Source: Termitidicoccus mucosus (GTDB taxonomy: Bacteria > Verrucomicrobiota > Verrucomicrobiia > Opitutales > Opitutaceae). Taken from it: a stretch of DNA of 64,000 bases. Below the pieces are notes generated by a model. It saw only the letters and a list, made by a program, of their open reading frames with translations, was not told where the DNA came from and searched no databases. The position numbers and the translations under genes were made by a program. Location of the stretch: NCBI RefSeq assembly GCF_038725785.1, contig NZ_CP109796.1, forward strand, positions 2,418,001 through 2,482,000, written 5' to 3'. This document shows positions 40,865 through 50,173 of this stretch, in pieces; the first letter of the stretch is position 1, and each line of letters starts with the position of its first letter.

Positions 40865-41560
40865 TCAGGGCTGGCGCCACGAAAGCGAGGCATTGTGCCC
40901 GAGACCGGCGTAGGCCCTGCCTCCGTCGAATCCGGCAAGCTCCTCGCGGTGGCTGACGGTGAGCAGGTTGACACCGGGAAGCGCCGGGATTTTCACGCGC
41001 CCGGCCTCGTCGGCGGTGAAGGTTTCCTCCTTTTCGCCCAAGCCGTGCCGGACGACCTTGGCGCCGGCGAGCGGTTTGCCGCGAAACCAGACGATGTAGT
41101 CGCCGGGCGAACCGGCGGCCGGAAGCAGGTCAAGCGTGAGCGCGGGCGCGGGCGGCACAGGCGCGCCGGGCGGCTGCCAGCGCAGGTAAAACAGCGGCTT
41201 GACGCCCGGCTGCCCCGGGCGTCCGCGCACGGGAAACGCGGTTTCGGCCAGCAACGGCTGGGCGGCGGCGGCGGACTTGAAGAGAAAGTGGTCGGCGTTT
41301 TTCGCGACCTCGAAGGACGACGGCTTGCCTTCGGCATCAAACACCCACGCAGACGGCAGCGCGAGATAGTCGAGGTAGCCGGGAGATTTCTCGACCGGCC
41401 CGCCGAGATCGCCGAAACGGGCGACGAGCGCGCTCCCGGCCATGTCCTCGATCCACACGGAATGCGCGAGCGCGGCGACCGGCGCGGCGGCAAACAGGAT
41501 GGCGGCAAGCGCGAGTTTGAAGTGACGTGGACGGACGGATGCTTGGGCGTGGTGTTTCAT
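40865..41560 (-). CDS. Secreted DUF4198-type protein of the siderophore locus
   Basis: The 231-residue protein has a signal peptide (FKLALAAILFAAAPVAALA) directly followed by HSVWIEDMAGSALVARFGD, the start typical of DUF4198 proteins, which are often found with TonB receptors and metal transport. The mature part is beta-rich, with PLFYLRWQPPGAPVPPAPAL and a C-terminal Ig-like stretch (GDYIVWFRGKPLAGAKVVRH). It is probably periplasmic. The gene precedes the AraC regulator by about 50 bases on the same strand, so the four genes from 41560 to 36159 may form one iron-regulated unit. Function is inferred from context only. Confidence 0.75.
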   Translation of the reverse strand: MKHHAQASVRPRHFKLALAAILFAAAPVAALAHSVWIEDMAGSALVARFGDLGGPVEKSPGYLDYLALPSAWVFDAEGKPSSFEVAKNADHFLFKSAAAAQPLLAETAFPVRGRPGQPGVKPLFYLRWQPPGAPVPPAPALTLDLLPAAGSPGDYIVWFRGKPLAGAKVVRHGLGEKEETFTADEAGRVKIPALPGVNLLTVSHREELAGFDGGRAYAGLGHNASLSWRQP

Positions 41561-41605
41561 GGTTAAGAAGAAAGGGCGAAAAAATTGCGCAATGCTCAGC
41601 GGCGG

Positions 41606-41974
41606 TCAGGCGATGCGCCGTTCAAAGGAATCGAGGCCATCGGGTTGCGCGAAACCCGTTTCCGAATGCACGAGCACGCTCACCCGGACATCCGGGCAGA
41701 AGCATGCCAGCCGGCAGGCGAGGCACCAGAGGCGGTGCTCGTTGATTGCCAACGCCGCCGACACATGCAGCGTGATCAGCGATTGCCTCGGGGCCTGTCG
41801 CAAGGACGGCGCCTTTTCCATCACGACCGGGAGCTGGAGATCGCGCGCACAGGATATCGCAATATTTTCTATATCAGCATCATGATAACCTTCGGAAGAT
41901 TGGATTTCACACGTGATGGAGGCCACAGAGAACATGAGAGAGAAATGATTTTTGATACAAAATCTCATTATCAT
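41606..41974 (-). CDS. Doubtful ORF upstream of the DUF4198 gene
   Basis: An open frame of 122 codons, perhaps starting at an internal Met (MEKAPSLRQAPRQS). The C-terminal part is Cys-rich (HRLWCLACRLACFCPDVR). It resembles nothing I know, and its first third lies in AT-richer, noncoding-looking DNA. It is kept because it is colinear with and 45 bases before the DUF4198 gene, but it may be spurious. The rest of the 691-base gap up to 42251 shows no other candidate. Confidence 0.25.
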   Translation of the reverse strand: MIMRFCIKNHFSLMFSVASITCEIQSSEGYHDADIENIAISCARDLQLPVVMEKAPSLRQAPRQSLITLHVSAALAINEHRLWCLACRLACFCPDVRVSVLVHSETGFAQPDGLDSFERRIA

Positions 41975-42251
41975 GTAATGTCAAATACTCCCTCCTTTTC
42001 ACCCGTGATCATAAGATATGGTGATACGTCATCTTATTGATCAACAAGATATCCAAGCTAATGTCCCGCCCGATGTTGGACCGGAACGCCACGGGACCGT
42101 TACGGCAAAAAGCGGCATTTTCCCGCGAGAGAAGCCCGGCCTCCTGCGGTCCAGCCTGTTTTAAGCATCGTTGGAGGTTGCGCTCGGCAGCGCGTTGTGG
42201 CGCAGGCGCATCCCTTCCGGCGATTTCCATCATCGCGCGGTGGCCATCCGG

Positions 42252-43490
42252 TTATTCCAAGCCCAGCAGCCTGCGCACTTCGGATTCGAGTTTCGGGCCC
42301 CGCGCGCTGGTGGAGACAATCGTGCCATCCGGTGCGATCAGCACCATCGCGGGAATCGCCTGGATGCCAAATTGCACGGCAAAGTCGTTGCCGAAGCCCT
42401 TGCCGTCGTAATGCTGCGGCCAGGGCATTTTTTTGTCGGCGGCGAATTTCAGCATTTTCGCTTTTGCCGCGGCGAGGCGCTTTTCTTTCTGCGCCTCTTC
42501 CATCGTGGCGGTTACGCCGGTATTTTCGAGCGTGATGCCCACGACCTCGAAACCCTTGTCGTGATACTTGTCGTAAACGGCCACGACATTCGGAATCTCG
42601 GCAATGCACGGGCCGCACCACGTCGCCCAGAAGTCAATCAGCACCACCTTGCCCCGCATCGCGCCGACATCGACCTCGCGTCCGTCCGCTGCGGTGAACT
42701 TGATTTTGCCTGCCCCGGCAAGCCGCGCCAAGGCGCGCGCCTCCTTGTCCGCCACCTCGCGCAGGGATGCGTGGCGGCTCCGCCGCAGCGTCTCCTCATA
42801 CTCGGCGGCGGCGGACGCGTCCTGCTCGCGCAGGAGATCGAGGAAGGATTCAGCCACGGACCCGGCGATCTCGGCCGCATTGAGCTCGGGCTCGAATTTT
42901 GCCATGAAATCCTTGACCGCGACCCTCAGCCGTTCCCGGGTTTCCCCGGATGGATTTTGCACGGCCTCGCGCTTGACTGCATCGAACAGCCATCCGGCGG
43001 CGCCGATCCGCTGGTGAAGCGTGGTGTCGGAGGCCAGCTCCAGTTCGCGCAGAAGCGCGGTCTGTCCGGCCCGGAACTCTGCCAGCGCGGCCTCGTCCGC
43101 GATCAATCCGCCCCATGACGGATTTTCGTCAAATCCCGGCTTGAAGCCCGTGATGAACGACGGCGACGTGTAGCCGCGCTGGACAATGCCCTCCCAGCGG
43201 CGCGGGTCGGAGGGGTGGTTTTTATAAAACGCAAGGGTGCCGACGGCGTAGCGTTTATATTTTTCCTCGCGCCACAGCCAGCCTTCACGTCCGCGAGGGT
43301 CGATACCTTCGGGAGGAGCGGCCTTGAGCAGGTTTTCCAGTTCGGCGTAGTCGCGGTCGGCGGCGGTGGAACTGGAGACCGCCGGCTCGCCGGCGGTCCC
43401 GGGCGGCGTTTCCGCGCGGGAGATGGACATACTGGAAAGCACCGCCAGGCATGCGCCGGCCCAGACAGGGAAAAGTTGTTTCGTTTTCAT
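42252..43490 (-). CDS. TlpA-like thioredoxin-fold protein, exported
   Basis: The 412-residue protein has a signal peptide (FPVWAGACLAVLSSMSISRA) and a helical N-terminal domain of about 230 residues without a recognised family. A C-terminal TlpA/ResA-type thioredoxin domain follows. The active site is VVLIDFWATWCGPCIAEIPN with W291-C295, and the cis-Pro loop is GIQAIPAMVLIAPDG. It should reduce or isomerise periplasmic disulfides. Its ATG is 4 bases after the stop of the TonB receptor gene, so the two are one operon. TlpA-like proteins next to TonB receptors are common in polymer-using bacteria; the role is inferred. Confidence 0.88.
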   Translation of the reverse strand: MKTKQLFPVWAGACLAVLSSMSISRAETPPGTAGEPAVSSSTAADRDYAELENLLKAAPPEGIDPRGREGWLWREEKYKRYAVGTLAFYKNHPSDPRRWEGIVQRGYTSPSFITGFKPGFDENPSWGGLIADEAALAEFRAGQTALLRELELASDTTLHQRIGAAGWLFDAVKREAVQNPSGETRERLRVAVKDFMAKFEPELNAAEIAGSVAESFLDLLREQDASAAAEYEETLRRSRHASLREVADKEARALARLAGAGKIKFTAADGREVDVGAMRGKVVLIDFWATWCGPCIAEIPNVVAVYDKYHDKGFEVVGITLENTGVTATMEEAQKEKRLAAAKAKMLKFAADKKMPWPQHYDGKGFGNDFAVQFGIQAIPAMVLIAPDGTIVSTSARGPKLESEVRRLLGLE

Positions 43491-43494
43491 GGGA

Positions 43495-46260
43495 TTAAAA
43501 TGCCTTGGTCAGGGTGATGACATAACGCCTGAGGCGCGGGTCGCCGACAAAACTGGAATTGACCACGTCGGAATAGGAAGGCTCTTCCTTGAGCGCGTTT
43601 ATGATGGTGAGACTGACTCTGGTTTTATCCAGCAGACGCCTCCAGCCGGACGCATCCTTGAACGCCGGATCGCGGCCGAAATCATACGCGATCTGCGGAT
43701 TCAGTTCGGTGTAGGATGAATATTCCAACGTGGTATAGGCGCTCTTCGGATAAGCGGACTGATAGTTGGCCGAGGCGCCCGCGTTCCACGGGCCGCGCGA
43801 CCAGAAGAGCGCGGCGCTGGCGCGGTCGGGATTCTTCGTGACAACATTGGCGGAAGAGGGCGTGGCCTTGGTGGTGCGCTTGCCCACGTCGGAATAAGCG
43901 AACGAGAAGAAGATTTCCCCGAGCGGGAACACGCGTTGGAAGGTGACGCGGTAATCCACGCCCTTCAGCTTTTCCTTGGCCATGTTGATGGAGCTGGTGT
44001 CGAGGCCGGTGATTTTGCCGGGCAGTCCGTCGCCTTCGGGAGCGGCGCGGGTGACGCGCTCCGGGAAGTAATCCATGATCACCTGGTAGCCCGGGCCCCC
44101 CACCTTGTCGGTGTAATCGATATCCCAGAAGTCCACCGAGAACGACAGGCCCTTAATCACCGGCACGTCGAGCACCACGCCGGCGTTGCGCGTGACGGAT
44201 TTTTCCGGCTTCAGGTGCGGCTGGCCGCCGCTGACGAGATGGTAGTTATAGTTGGGATCGAGCGCCTCGTTATTGCGCAGGCGGTCAATATAATTGGCGG
44301 CGTTGTAGATTGTCTGGTCCGTCTCATAGACCGGGGCCAGCAGTTCATACAGTTTTGGCGCCTTGAAGCCCTCGGTGCGCGAGGCGCGCAGGCTCAGCCA
44401 TTTTTTGGGTTGGAAAAGCAGGCTGAGCGCCGGCGTGGTGTGGTCGCCGATGTCGGACCAATCCTCGTAGCGGACGGCGCCGCTCACGGAGAGTTTGTGG
44501 ACGAGGGGGATGCCTTGCGCATCGGAGAGCAGCGGGACGGACAGTTCGGCGTAGGCGGCGTTGGTCTGGCGGTTGAAGGGCTCGCTCAACAGGTAGCTGA
44601 CCACCGGCTCGTAATGGAACTTGACCTTTTCCCGCTGGATTTCGCCGCCGAGGGCGAGCTTGATGCCGCCCGCCCAGCCGTCCCAGATCGTGCCGTCGGC
44701 CTGAAGGGCGTATTCGTAAACATCGGAGACATCCTTGTGGTCAATCCCGTTGAGCAGGCTGGTCAGGACGCCGTCGCCGTTGGGGTCGGCACCGGGGGTG
44801 GAACTGTCGTAGGCGAGGACGAGGCCGGAGGCGAGGGCGGCGGCGAGCGCCGTGGAATTGAAACCGTCGTTTTCCGAGCGGTCGCGGGTGGTGTTGCGCG
44901 CCCAGGAAAAATTGGCGTTGTAGCGCCAGTCGTTGAGGGACAGGTCGCCGCGGACGCCGAGGACGATGCCGCTGTTGAGCTGCGTGGATTTTATGGCGGG
45001 GCGCGGCAGGTCCCAGAAGACTTTCGAGAGATAGACCGGCGAGGAGAACGGGTTTCCGCCGACGCCGGCGGCGAGCTGGCGATTGATGGTGATAGGCGCG
45101 CCGGTGTAGCTGTTCGCGAAACGGCTCCAGCGGAGCTGCCCGTAGGGGCTGAACCACGGGGCGAGGTCGTAATCGAGCTTGGCGATGACACTCTGGCTGC
45201 GCGAGGCGTCTATCTCCATGAGGTAGCGGGCGGCATCGTAATGCCCGCCGAGCGAGGCGCCGTCGGCATCGGTGGGTATGACGGTGCCGTCCGAGCCGGC
45301 GGGAATGAGAACGGTGCCGACGGCAAGTCCGGGAAGGGCGGCGGGATAGCTGCCGTGGCCCGGACCGTAGGGTGATTGCGGGTCAGGGTAGAGCCCGGTG
45401 GACAGCGTGCCGGGGCCGGCGTAGGACGCGCTGAGCAGGCTGTTGGCGCCGCCCCAAGGCGAGAGATCGTAGCTGGCGGTCCACCAGCGGTCGGCGCGGG
45501 CGAGGCCGGCCTGATTGGCGGCGTTGAGGGTCACGAAGGCGGATAACTTTCCCGCCCGGACGCCGCCGCTGAAACTGACTTCCTTCCGGGCGACATCGCT
45601 GTCGAAAGTGTTGTCGTAAACGAATTGGATTTCGCCGCCGGTGTAGTTCTTCTTGAGGATCACATTGATCACCCCTGCGATGGCATCGGCGCCATAAATG
45701 GCCCCGGCGCCTTGCGGCAGCACCTCGATGCGCTCAATGGCCGAGGCGGGGATGCCGTCGATGTTGAAATCCTCGCGCCCGCCCGCGCCGCCCGGCGCGC
45801 TCTGGCCGGTGTGCGGCACGCGCTTCCCGTCGATGAGGATGAGCGTGGTGTTGCCCCCGAAACCGCGCAGGGCAAAGGTGGAGCTGATGGTTTGCGCGCG
45901 CGAGGTGCCGCTGTTCTTGTAGTTGTCGTTGTATCCCATGCTCGGGCTCATTTGCGGAATGGCCCAGCGGAGGTCGGCCAGGCGGGTGATGCCGCGTTGC
46001 TGGAGCTCAAACTGCGGCACGGTAAAAACAGGAAGCGCCGTCTGCTCGCCCACGAGCGTGCGAATGCGGGAGCCGGTTACTTCGACGGGCTCCAAGTGAA
46101 CCGCCTCGTCGCCGTTTTCCGCCGAAGGTGCTCTTTCCCCCGGCGCCGGGCTGGCTGGCTGGGCATCGAGCAGGTGGAAGGGTGACAGGACGGACAGGGT
46201 TATTCCAAAAGCCAGCAGGCCTGGCCTGCCGACGGTAACATTGCTTTTTAGTGTGGTCAT
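43495..46260 (-). CDS. TonB-dependent outer-membrane receptor
   Basis: The 921-residue receptor has a signal peptide (LAFGITLSVLSPFHLLDAQP), a TonB-box-like region before the plug (VHLEPVEVTGSRI) and plug motifs LADLRWAIPQMSPSM, FALRGFGGNTTLILIDGKRV and IERIEVLPQGAGAIYGADAI. A long barrel ends in aromatic Phe (VITLTKAF). The GSRI plus LRGFGGNTTLILIDGKR pattern is that of receptors for complex carbohydrates, peptides or cobalamin-like ligands rather than siderophores. It is first in an operon with the TlpA-like gene. The LuxR-type regulator lies divergently upstream across 316 bases and is the likely controller. The ligand is unknown. Confidence 0.93.
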   Translation of the reverse strand: MTTLKSNVTVGRPGLLAFGITLSVLSPFHLLDAQPASPAPGERAPSAENGDEAVHLEPVEVTGSRIRTLVGEQTALPVFTVPQFELQQRGITRLADLRWAIPQMSPSMGYNDNYKNSGTSRAQTISSTFALRGFGGNTTLILIDGKRVPHTGQSAPGGAGGREDFNIDGIPASAIERIEVLPQGAGAIYGADAIAGVINVILKKNYTGGEIQFVYDNTFDSDVARKEVSFSGGVRAGKLSAFVTLNAANQAGLARADRWWTASYDLSPWGGANSLLSASYAGPGTLSTGLYPDPQSPYGPGHGSYPAALPGLAVGTVLIPAGSDGTVIPTDADGASLGGHYDAARYLMEIDASRSQSVIAKLDYDLAPWFSPYGQLRWSRFANSYTGAPITINRQLAAGVGGNPFSSPVYLSKVFWDLPRPAIKSTQLNSGIVLGVRGDLSLNDWRYNANFSWARNTTRDRSENDGFNSTALAAALASGLVLAYDSSTPGADPNGDGVLTSLLNGIDHKDVSDVYEYALQADGTIWDGWAGGIKLALGGEIQREKVKFHYEPVVSYLLSEPFNRQTNAAYAELSVPLLSDAQGIPLVHKLSVSGAVRYEDWSDIGDHTTPALSLLFQPKKWLSLRASRTEGFKAPKLYELLAPVYETDQTIYNAANYIDRLRNNEALDPNYNYHLVSGGQPHLKPEKSVTRNAGVVLDVPVIKGLSFSVDFWDIDYTDKVGGPGYQVIMDYFPERVTRAAPEGDGLPGKITGLDTSSINMAKEKLKGVDYRVTFQRVFPLGEIFFSFAYSDVGKRTTKATPSSANVVTKNPDRASAALFWSRGPWNAGASANYQSAYPKSAYTTLEYSSYTELNPQIAYDFGRDPAFKDASGWRRLLDKTRVSLTIINALKEEPSYSDVVNSSFVGDPRLRRYVITLTKAF

Positions 46261-46576
46261 TGGATATTAGGTTACTGACTATGACTTGATTTGGCCAATC
46301 TAAACTCTATTTATTTAGTGTGGATTAAGGACCTGATTCAGGCCATGTGGCTTTGGGATTCTCTCTTTTGCGGATTTACCGTCTATGCCGGTGGAAAAAG
46401 GAATTAATTTTTACTCAAAATCTTACAAAACATAGGGCATGCATTCACATGCCATCCGCAATCAAAACGACATGCGGCTGCCGGGAAAATTGATGGATGG
46501 AGTGAATCATTCGTCCGGAGAATAAGCTTATTTCGTGTCAACACAATGTTGCTAAAGTTAACAAACAGGTCTTTGG
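46261..46576. other. Divergent control region between the TonB receptor and the LuxR-type gene
   Basis: This AT-richer stretch has no gene or strong palindrome that I can see. It should hold the promoters of both divergent genes; exact boxes could not be fixed. Confidence 0.4.
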
Positions 46577-47938
46577 GTGACAAAAGGCGGTTTCCGCTTT
46601 TGCCGTGGAACAGAAGCGAGCGCCGCCTTGGCAAATGCGCGAAGGTTTCAGCATTGGTATTTCCATCATTTCCCGCTAACTCGTTTTTCCAACTTGCCGC
46701 CCACTCCCGACACATCGTCCGTCCTGCATGACCCGAAGTTGCAGCGTGCCTTGCTGGACTTGCACGGGGCGCTGGAATTTCACGACTTGTGGGGTTCGCT
46801 CCAGCATCTTTTCGAGGTCGCCGTGCCCCATGACACCCTCGTCATGTCGGCCAACTATCTGGACTGGCGGCGGGAATCGAGCACCCGGCGGCGGGCGTCG
46901 CGGCGGTCGCGCATCGCCGACCCCGAATTCAACGGGCGGGCGGTGGTGGAGCATGGCGCGCCTTTCTTTCAGCCGTTCCTCGATGCGCACAAGGGCATCC
47001 CGTGCTACAGCCACAGCGATATCATCGCGGATGCCCGGCGGATCACGCGCCTGCCCTATTACCGGAAATACATGCAGCCGGCCGGCTGGCGCTATTCCGC
47101 GCACCTGCTGTTTTGGCGTGACGGCGCGGTGGACACCTCGTTTGCGCTGCGCCGCCGCCCCGATCAAGGAGACTTTCTGCCCGGGGAGATGGATCTGTTG
47201 CGTGCGGTGCATCCGCATATCGAGGTCGCCTTCGAACGCATGCGGAAATTTGAGCACGAACGGCAGCGGCGCCGGTTGCTGGAGACCTTTTACCGGGCGA
47301 CGCCGGAGGCGCTGCTCTTTCTCGACTGGAATCTCAAGTGCGTGTATTCGAGCCGGGACGCGCTTTCGCTTTGCGCGCATTGGAATCTCGGTCCCGGGCC
47401 GGCGAAAAAGTTTTCCCCGCAGGCCATCTTTGACATCCCGCCCGCGATCGCCGCGGCCTGCGAGGAGATCCGGGCGGAATGGTTGCAAGCGGCTCCCGCG
47501 CATCCGTCCTCCCCTGCCCCGGCCTCATCGCGCCGGGCCGGCGCGGCGCCTTCGGAGCCGGCGGGCGATCCCCCGCTGCGGCACCTGGTCGATGCGCGAT
47601 CAGGGTGCGAGGCGCTGGTTTCATTGCGCAAGGACACCGCGAATGCCCTCACCAAGCCGGTCTTTATCATCCGGCTGCGCCCGCCGGGCGGCGCCGCCGG
47701 GGTCGACGGCAGCGAGACGGCCGCGCCGGCCGCCGGCTCCCCCGCGCGGCTGCTGCACGCGCTCTCGCCGACCGAACGCGAGTTGGTGATGCTGGTTTGC
47801 GCCGGTTGCAGCAACAAGGAAATCGCCATGCGCACCGCGAAGACCGAGGGCAGCGTGAAAGTGCTGCTCAGCCGGATTTTCAAAAAACTGCACGTGACCA
47901 GCCGCACGCGCCTGATCATCGCGCTGCAACAAACATGA
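46577..47938 (+). CDS. LuxR-type HTH transcriptional regulator
   Basis: The protein has up to 453 residues. The C-terminal ~60 residues form a GerE/LuxR helix-turn-helix: LSPTERELVMLVCAGCSNKE, then IAMRTAKTEGSVKVLLSRIF and KKLHVTSRTRLIIAL. The N-terminal part is a sensor region without a named domain, with a Pro/Ala-rich linker near 300-340. The start is uncertain: GTG 46577 is the longest, while TTG 46694 (before PPTPDTSSVL) or another late start is possible because the first ~40 residues look unconserved. It lies divergent to the TonB-TlpA operon, which it probably controls. Confidence 0.8.
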   Translation: MTKGGFRFCRGTEASAALANARRFQHWYFHHFPLTRFSNLPPTPDTSSVLHDPKLQRALLDLHGALEFHDLWGSLQHLFEVAVPHDTLVMSANYLDWRRESSTRRRASRRSRIADPEFNGRAVVEHGAPFFQPFLDAHKGIPCYSHSDIIADARRITRLPYYRKYMQPAGWRYSAHLLFWRDGAVDTSFALRRRPDQGDFLPGEMDLLRAVHPHIEVAFERMRKFEHERQRRRLLETFYRATPEALLFLDWNLKCVYSSRDALSLCAHWNLGPGPAKKFSPQAIFDIPPAIAAACEEIRAEWLQAAPAHPSSPAPASSRRAGAAPSEPAGDPPLRHLVDARSGCEALVSLRKDTANALTKPVFIIRLRPPGGAAGVDGSETAAPAAGSPARLLHALSPTERELVMLVCAGCSNKEIAMRTAKTEGSVKVLLSRIFKKLHVTSRTRLIIALQQT

Positions 47939-47974
47939 GCCGGGAGTCGGTGAGGCGCGTCCGCGCGCTTCCCG

Positions 47975-49081
47975 CTACCACATTTCCACCGGTCCCTTGG
48001 GCACGGGAATGGAATCATGCGGGCCGCCGTCATCCGGCGCGCGCATGAAGGAGGCGACGAGCGGCGGCGGCTGGAAGCGGGGCAGCAAGTCCCCGTTCGC
48101 ATCGCAATACGGCGCGCGCCAGCGGCGGTAACTTGCGAGCAGCGCATGGAATTCCGCGCGCGTGGTGACGGCGATGACGCGCTGCTTGAAGTCCTTCGCC
48201 GGCCCGAAACGCTTCGCATACCAGGGCGCGATCTTGCGGAACAGGCGGCAGCCGTGCTCCTCGCCAAACACGTCGATCATGTGGTCGAGATGGCGGCACA
48301 TCACGCGCACGCGTTCGTCGAAGGACGGCTCAGGCGGGATCTCGCCGGTGCGCAACAGATGCGCGGTGCGGCGGAAAATCCAGGGATCGTAAAACGCGCC
48401 CCGACCGATGCTCACCCCGGCGCAGCCGGTCTCGTCGATCATCTTTTTCGCGGACTCGGGCGTGATGACGTCGCCGTTGCCGATGACGGGGATGGCGCGG
48501 GCCGCCTGCACGACGGAGCGGATGCCGTCGAGGCTGACCGTGCCGCCGAATCCCTGCGCCCGCGTGCGCCCGTGGATGAACACCGCGGCGATGCCCGCGT
48601 CCTCCAGCACGCGCACGAGGTCGGGCGCGGTGATGTTGTCGTCGTCCCAGCCGAGGCGCATCTTGGCGGTGACGGGAATCCGCACCGCCTCGATCATGCC
48701 CCGCACGAGGGCGGCGGTTTTTTCGAGCTCGGTCATCATGGCGGAACCGCCGCCCACGCGGACGACCTTTTTCACCGGGCAGCCCATGTTGATGTCCACG
48801 GACGCCGCGCCGAGCTGTTCGCAGATGACGGCGGCATCGCGCATCTCGGATGCGACCGAGCCGAAGAGCTGGATGGCGAACGGCCGGTCGGCGGGCGAGG
48901 TCTCGGCGAGCTTGAGCGCGCGCGGATTGCGCTCGACGAGCGAACGGGCGTTGATGAGGTCGGTGGTCGCCCAGCCGAGCCCGCCGAGTTCGCGCAGCGT
49001 GAGGCGCATGGGCAGGTTCGTGTATCCGGCGAGCGGAGACAGAAAAAGCGGCGAGGAGAGTTCGACAGGCCCGATGCGCAT
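47975..49081 (-). CDS. dusB: tRNA-dihydrouridine synthase, DusB-like
   Basis: This FMN enzyme reduces uridines in the tRNA D-loop with NADPH. The 368-residue protein has the TIM-barrel motifs SPLFLSPLAGYTNLPMRL, FAIQLFGSVASEM and SVDINMGCPVKKVVR (catalytic Cys in N-M-G-C-P). It also has VTAKMRLGWDDDN, FIHGRTRAQGF, VIGNGDVITPESA and VSIGRGAFYDPWIF, plus a C-terminal helical tRNA-binding domain. Length is slightly above that of typical DusB because of a C-terminal tail with Pro-rich ends. ATG 49081 (MRIGPVELSSP) is well supported. It is single, convergent with the LuxR-type gene and 36 bases from it. Confidence 0.93.
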   Translation of the reverse strand: MRIGPVELSSPLFLSPLAGYTNLPMRLTLRELGGLGWATTDLINARSLVERNPRALKLAETSPADRPFAIQLFGSVASEMRDAAVICEQLGAASVDINMGCPVKKVVRVGGGSAMMTELEKTAALVRGMIEAVRIPVTAKMRLGWDDDNITAPDLVRVLEDAGIAAVFIHGRTRAQGFGGTVSLDGIRSVVQAARAIPVIGNGDVITPESAKKMIDETGCAGVSIGRGAFYDPWIFRRTAHLLRTGEIPPEPSFDERVRVMCRHLDHMIDVFGEEHGCRLFRKIAPWYAKRFGPAKDFKQRVIAVTTRAEFHALLASYRRWRAPYCDANGDLLPRFQPPPLVASFMRAPDDGGPHDSIPVPKGPVEMW

Positions 49082-49157
49082 GAGTGATGCGGACAGTGAA
49101 GGCGGCGGCGCGAAAAAGGGAAACCGATTTCATCCCATTTCCAAACGAGATTTATCC

Positions 49158-49346
49158 TTTTGGAGGGACGGCCCCCCGTGCCGTTCGGGTCGGGTGGCAT
49201 GGGCGTCCCGCCCATGCGACGGCGCTCCGCGCCGCGAGGTCGCGATCAACACGGGCGGGGTCGCCCATGCCACCCAATCCCACGGGCGAGACGCCCGTGC
49301 CACGCAAACCACGTGGAAGGACGGCACGGAGGCCGTCCCTCCAAAA
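49158..49346. repeat. 189-base element with 16-base terminal inverted repeats and nested palindromes
   Basis: Ends ttttggagggacggcc (49158-49173) and its exact complement (49331-49346) enclose nested hairpins such as gggtggcatgggcg / cgcccatgccaccc and cacgggcg / cgcccgtg. The end sequence also forms the hairpin at 26191-26226. No coding potential is visible, so it is probably a nonautonomous mobile element or a composite of them. Confidence 0.78.
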
Positions 49347-49358
49347 AAACGAGGCCGA

Positions 49359-50132
49359 TCAGAACCCGATGCTCGCGCCGCCATCGACGGGCAGCGTCAC
49401 CCCGGTGACAAAGGATGCCGCCGGTGAGGCCAGGTAAACCGCCGCCCAGCCGATGTCGGCGGGCGCGCCGAACTTCGCCATCGGCGTGCGCCCGATGATC
49501 TTTTGCCTGCGGGCCGGGTCGCCTTCCATCGCCTTGCGCGACATCGCCGTCTCTATCCAGCCGGGTGCGATCGCGTTGACGCGGACACCGTGCGGCGAAA
49601 GCTCCGTCGAATAACATTTCACCATGCCGACATAGGCGGACTTGGCCGCAGTGTAGGCGATGACGCCGGGAATGCCAAAAAGCGAGGCCATCGACGCGAT
49701 GAAGAGCACGCTGCCGGACTTGCGCTCGATCATGCCCGGCGCCACGGCGCGGGTGAGCGCGTGCGACCCGAGCACGTGGGTGCGCAGCATGGCCTCGAAC
49801 TCCGGCGAAGTCGTCTCGACGGCGGGCTTCTTCATGTTGATGCCGGCGTTGTTGACCAGGCAGGTGACCGGGCCGGTCTCGCGGGTGATGCGCGCGACCA
49901 GCGCGGGCGCAGCGTCGAGTTCCGTGACGTCGTGCACGGCGATGCTGGCGCGTTCGCCCAATTCGGCGGCGGCGGCGGCGAGTTCGGCCTCGCGGCGTCC
50001 GGCCAGCACGACATGCGCGCCCGCCGCGTGCATGGCCCCGGCGATGGCCCGGCCGATGCCGGTGCCGCCCCCGGTGATGAGCGCGACCTGGCCGCGCAGG
50101 GAAAAGATGCCTGGGAAGGATGGGTTGTTCAT
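49359..50132 (-). CDS. Short-chain dehydrogenase/reductase, probable hexuronate-pathway oxidoreductase
   Basis: The 257-residue classical SDR has the NAD(P) site GQVALITGGGTGIGRAIAGA (residues 14-33), NNAGINM, the catalytic Ser region LFIASMASLF, and Tyr-Lys in IAYTAAKSAYVGMVK. It ends in PVDGGASIGF. By sequence it could be FabG-like, but it lies directly downstream (same strand) of the mannonate dehydratase, separated only by the large palindrome. That makes a fructuronate/mannonate oxidoreductase role plausible. The cofactor preference cannot be settled from sequence. Confidence 0.86.
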   Translation of the reverse strand: MNNPSFPGIFSLRGQVALITGGGTGIGRAIAGAMHAAGAHVVLAGRREAELAAAAAELGERASIAVHDVTELDAAPALVARITRETGPVTCLVNNAGINMKKPAVETTSPEFEAMLRTHVLGSHALTRAVAPGMIERKSGSVLFIASMASLFGIPGVIAYTAAKSAYVGMVKCYSTELSPHGVRVNAIAPGWIETAMSRKAMEGDPARRQKIIGRTPMAKFGAPADIGWAAVYLASPAASFVTGVTLPVDGGASIGF

Positions 50133-50173
50133 CGGAAAAAATGCGCGGAGGGATATTTGCGGCCCGTGCCGGT

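Noticed and set aside
41585-42040. Plus-strand ORF in the gap between the DUF4198 and TlpA-like genes
   Set aside because: It has no signal, motif or plausible start context and crosses AT-rich noncoding-looking sequence.
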